Positions 62,761 to 64,000 of a stretch of 64,000 nucleotides of DNA are shown piece after piece. A model generated the notes under the pieces. The model ran no database searches, had not been told where the DNA came from, and saw only the letters and a program-made list of their open reading frames with translations. The position numbers and the translations under genes are program-made. The DNA lies in the NCBI GenBank assembly GCA_016169945.1, contig JADLSH010000273.1, positions 1,903,001 through 1,967,000 of the forward strand, in the 5' to 3' direction. This DNA comes from Trachythela sp. YZ-2020. Taxonomy: Eukaryota; Cnidaria; Anthozoa; Malacalcyonacea; Clavulariidae. Within the stretch, counting starts at the first letter, position 1; each line of letters opens with the position of its first letter.

Positions 62761-64000
62761 TCATCCATTCATGAGTAAGTGCTTTTCAGTTTATGCTTTC
62801 AATATTTTAGACTAATTATATCTATGTTAAACATAGTTATATCTACAGTATGTTTATTTTTATGTATAGAAAATGTGTATATTCGTAATGTTGCCATAAT
62901 TATGTCCGGAGAACAGCATACCGATAGAATTTGCCGTTGAACGGTATCTGAGCTGGCTTGCATTGCTGAAACTATTGGTAGATTTAATATTATAACTTTT
63001 AGCTGCATTGCTCCACCCAAACACAACAGTCACGTTAAGTGCTATAATGGCATATACACCATGTTTTATACATTGTGAGCTTTGCTTTGGCCTACGTAGT
63101 GAAAACAAACTTTGGCCTAGCCTAGGCTCACTGCGATTGTTGGCCCTCACGAGAAGAATTACCTTGCTAGTTAAAGCAACATATTGATTAATGATTCTTT
63201 CTAAAGTAGCCGGGCTAACCTTGACGACCTACAAGTCGGACGACAATGCATATATTGACAGCCAGTCTTACCGGCTCCTGGCAACCTTGAAAATATTTCG
63301 GACTACGATGGAGAGAAGTTTTGTCCCTTTTTAGACTGGGCACAAATTTATTTGACTTTTATATAGGTTTTACAGGTATATTCGTGCTGTTGCCTATAAT
63401 AGGTGGTTGGCAAAATGGGTATTTGGCTATATGTGCCCAGAGAATAGTAGGCCATTAGCAGCTTCTATTTATTAAAATAAGGAGGAACGAAGTTGAGTTA
63501 CAACTACACAAGCACCGAACAATATAGTTTTATAGCAGATATTTTTGAAAATATATGAAAAATAATCATCAAGGGTTATGGTGTTCAAATATGTAATTTG
63601 TAATATAATGCAAATTTGAAGAAAACCGAATTATATTTTGCTGCTCGGCCTAATTACAAGCCCCTCATGGATGTCAATTCCGTGGCTTTTCGCATTTTCG
63701 ACATTTTGGTGAAGGTGGAAACTGGCTGGTCAAGAATTTTGGTTGCAAAGTTTCATATCTTTTGCCGATCTTTTCCAGTGTTGTGTTGTCAACAGTGAAC
63801 AGGATTTTTCCTATGCAGTGCACATAGTCTATATAAAATAAATAGACAATTGTTAACCTGCTTCAACATAACTTACTGCATATACAATAAATCATCTGAC
63901 ATTTTCTCTTTGATATCCTTCCCACCAAAGAACACATTAGGACTAATGAAATTTGGTTGGGCAGAAATGTCATGCTAGTTTTCCCAGTTGCATACTTGAG
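62761..64000. other. No gene recognised
   Basis: AT-rich sequence with no exon I can support. Short open frames on both strands have no motif. Confidence 0.4.

Overview
The window looks like nuclear DNA of an invertebrate metazoan, probably a marine one and most likely a cnidarian (inference). It is AT-rich. Coding sequence sits in short, spliced, phase-compatible exons with GT/AG borders. Introns and intergenic DNA are full of tRNA-derived SINEs, CR1/L2-like LINE pieces, short inverted-repeat DNA elements (MITEs) and tandem arrays. There are no operons, no bacterial-type promoters and no CRISPR arrays.

Left and middle part (1-39 kb). Four protein-coding genes lie head to tail on the minus strand. 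From right to left they are: a Rab-like small GTPase (38545-35771, 4 exons, complete, 222 codons); a glutaredoxin-DEP gene whose reading frame runs into the last two exons of an SMC6-like protein (34952-26762, 7 exons, 325 codons if spliced as predicted); a DUF21/CBS (CNNM/Mam3/CorB-type) membrane protein (24337-12357, 8 exons found, at least one missing); and a Regnase/N4BP1-type ribonuclease with KH-like, UBA-like, NYN and CCCH parts (9135-2081, 3 exons, 729 codons). Exon borders were read by hand from splice sites and phase.

Right part (39-64 kb). This part is mostly mobile DNA: two LINE reverse-transcriptase copies with frameshifts, LINE 3' ends, a rearranged LINE remnant, a decayed Ty3/gypsy-type integrase, hAT-like MITEs with clear 8-bp target duplications, and a local segmental duplication. 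Plus-strand host coding signal is limited. It comprises a YWTD (LDL-receptor class B) exon at 53228-53606, which fits in phase with a short membrane-anchor exon at 49148-49409, and a small Cys-rich exon at 61848-62001 that resembles the P2X7 C-terminal zinc-binding module.

Most notable points: (1) the phase-perfect glutaredoxin-DEP-SMC6 C-terminus chimera; (2) five copies of a motif resembling a Penelope-type hammerhead ribozyme core; (3) several cases where a tandem array has grown inside a transposon or SINE, namely a CTAA array of about 1.2 kb, a 17-bp array inside Tigger-like ends, a 113-bp SINE-tail array, and a pair of inverted 19-bp minisatellites sharing one cap; (4) a hAT-like MITE with a perfect 8-bp duplication whose empty site is preserved in a paralogous copy 2.7 kb away.
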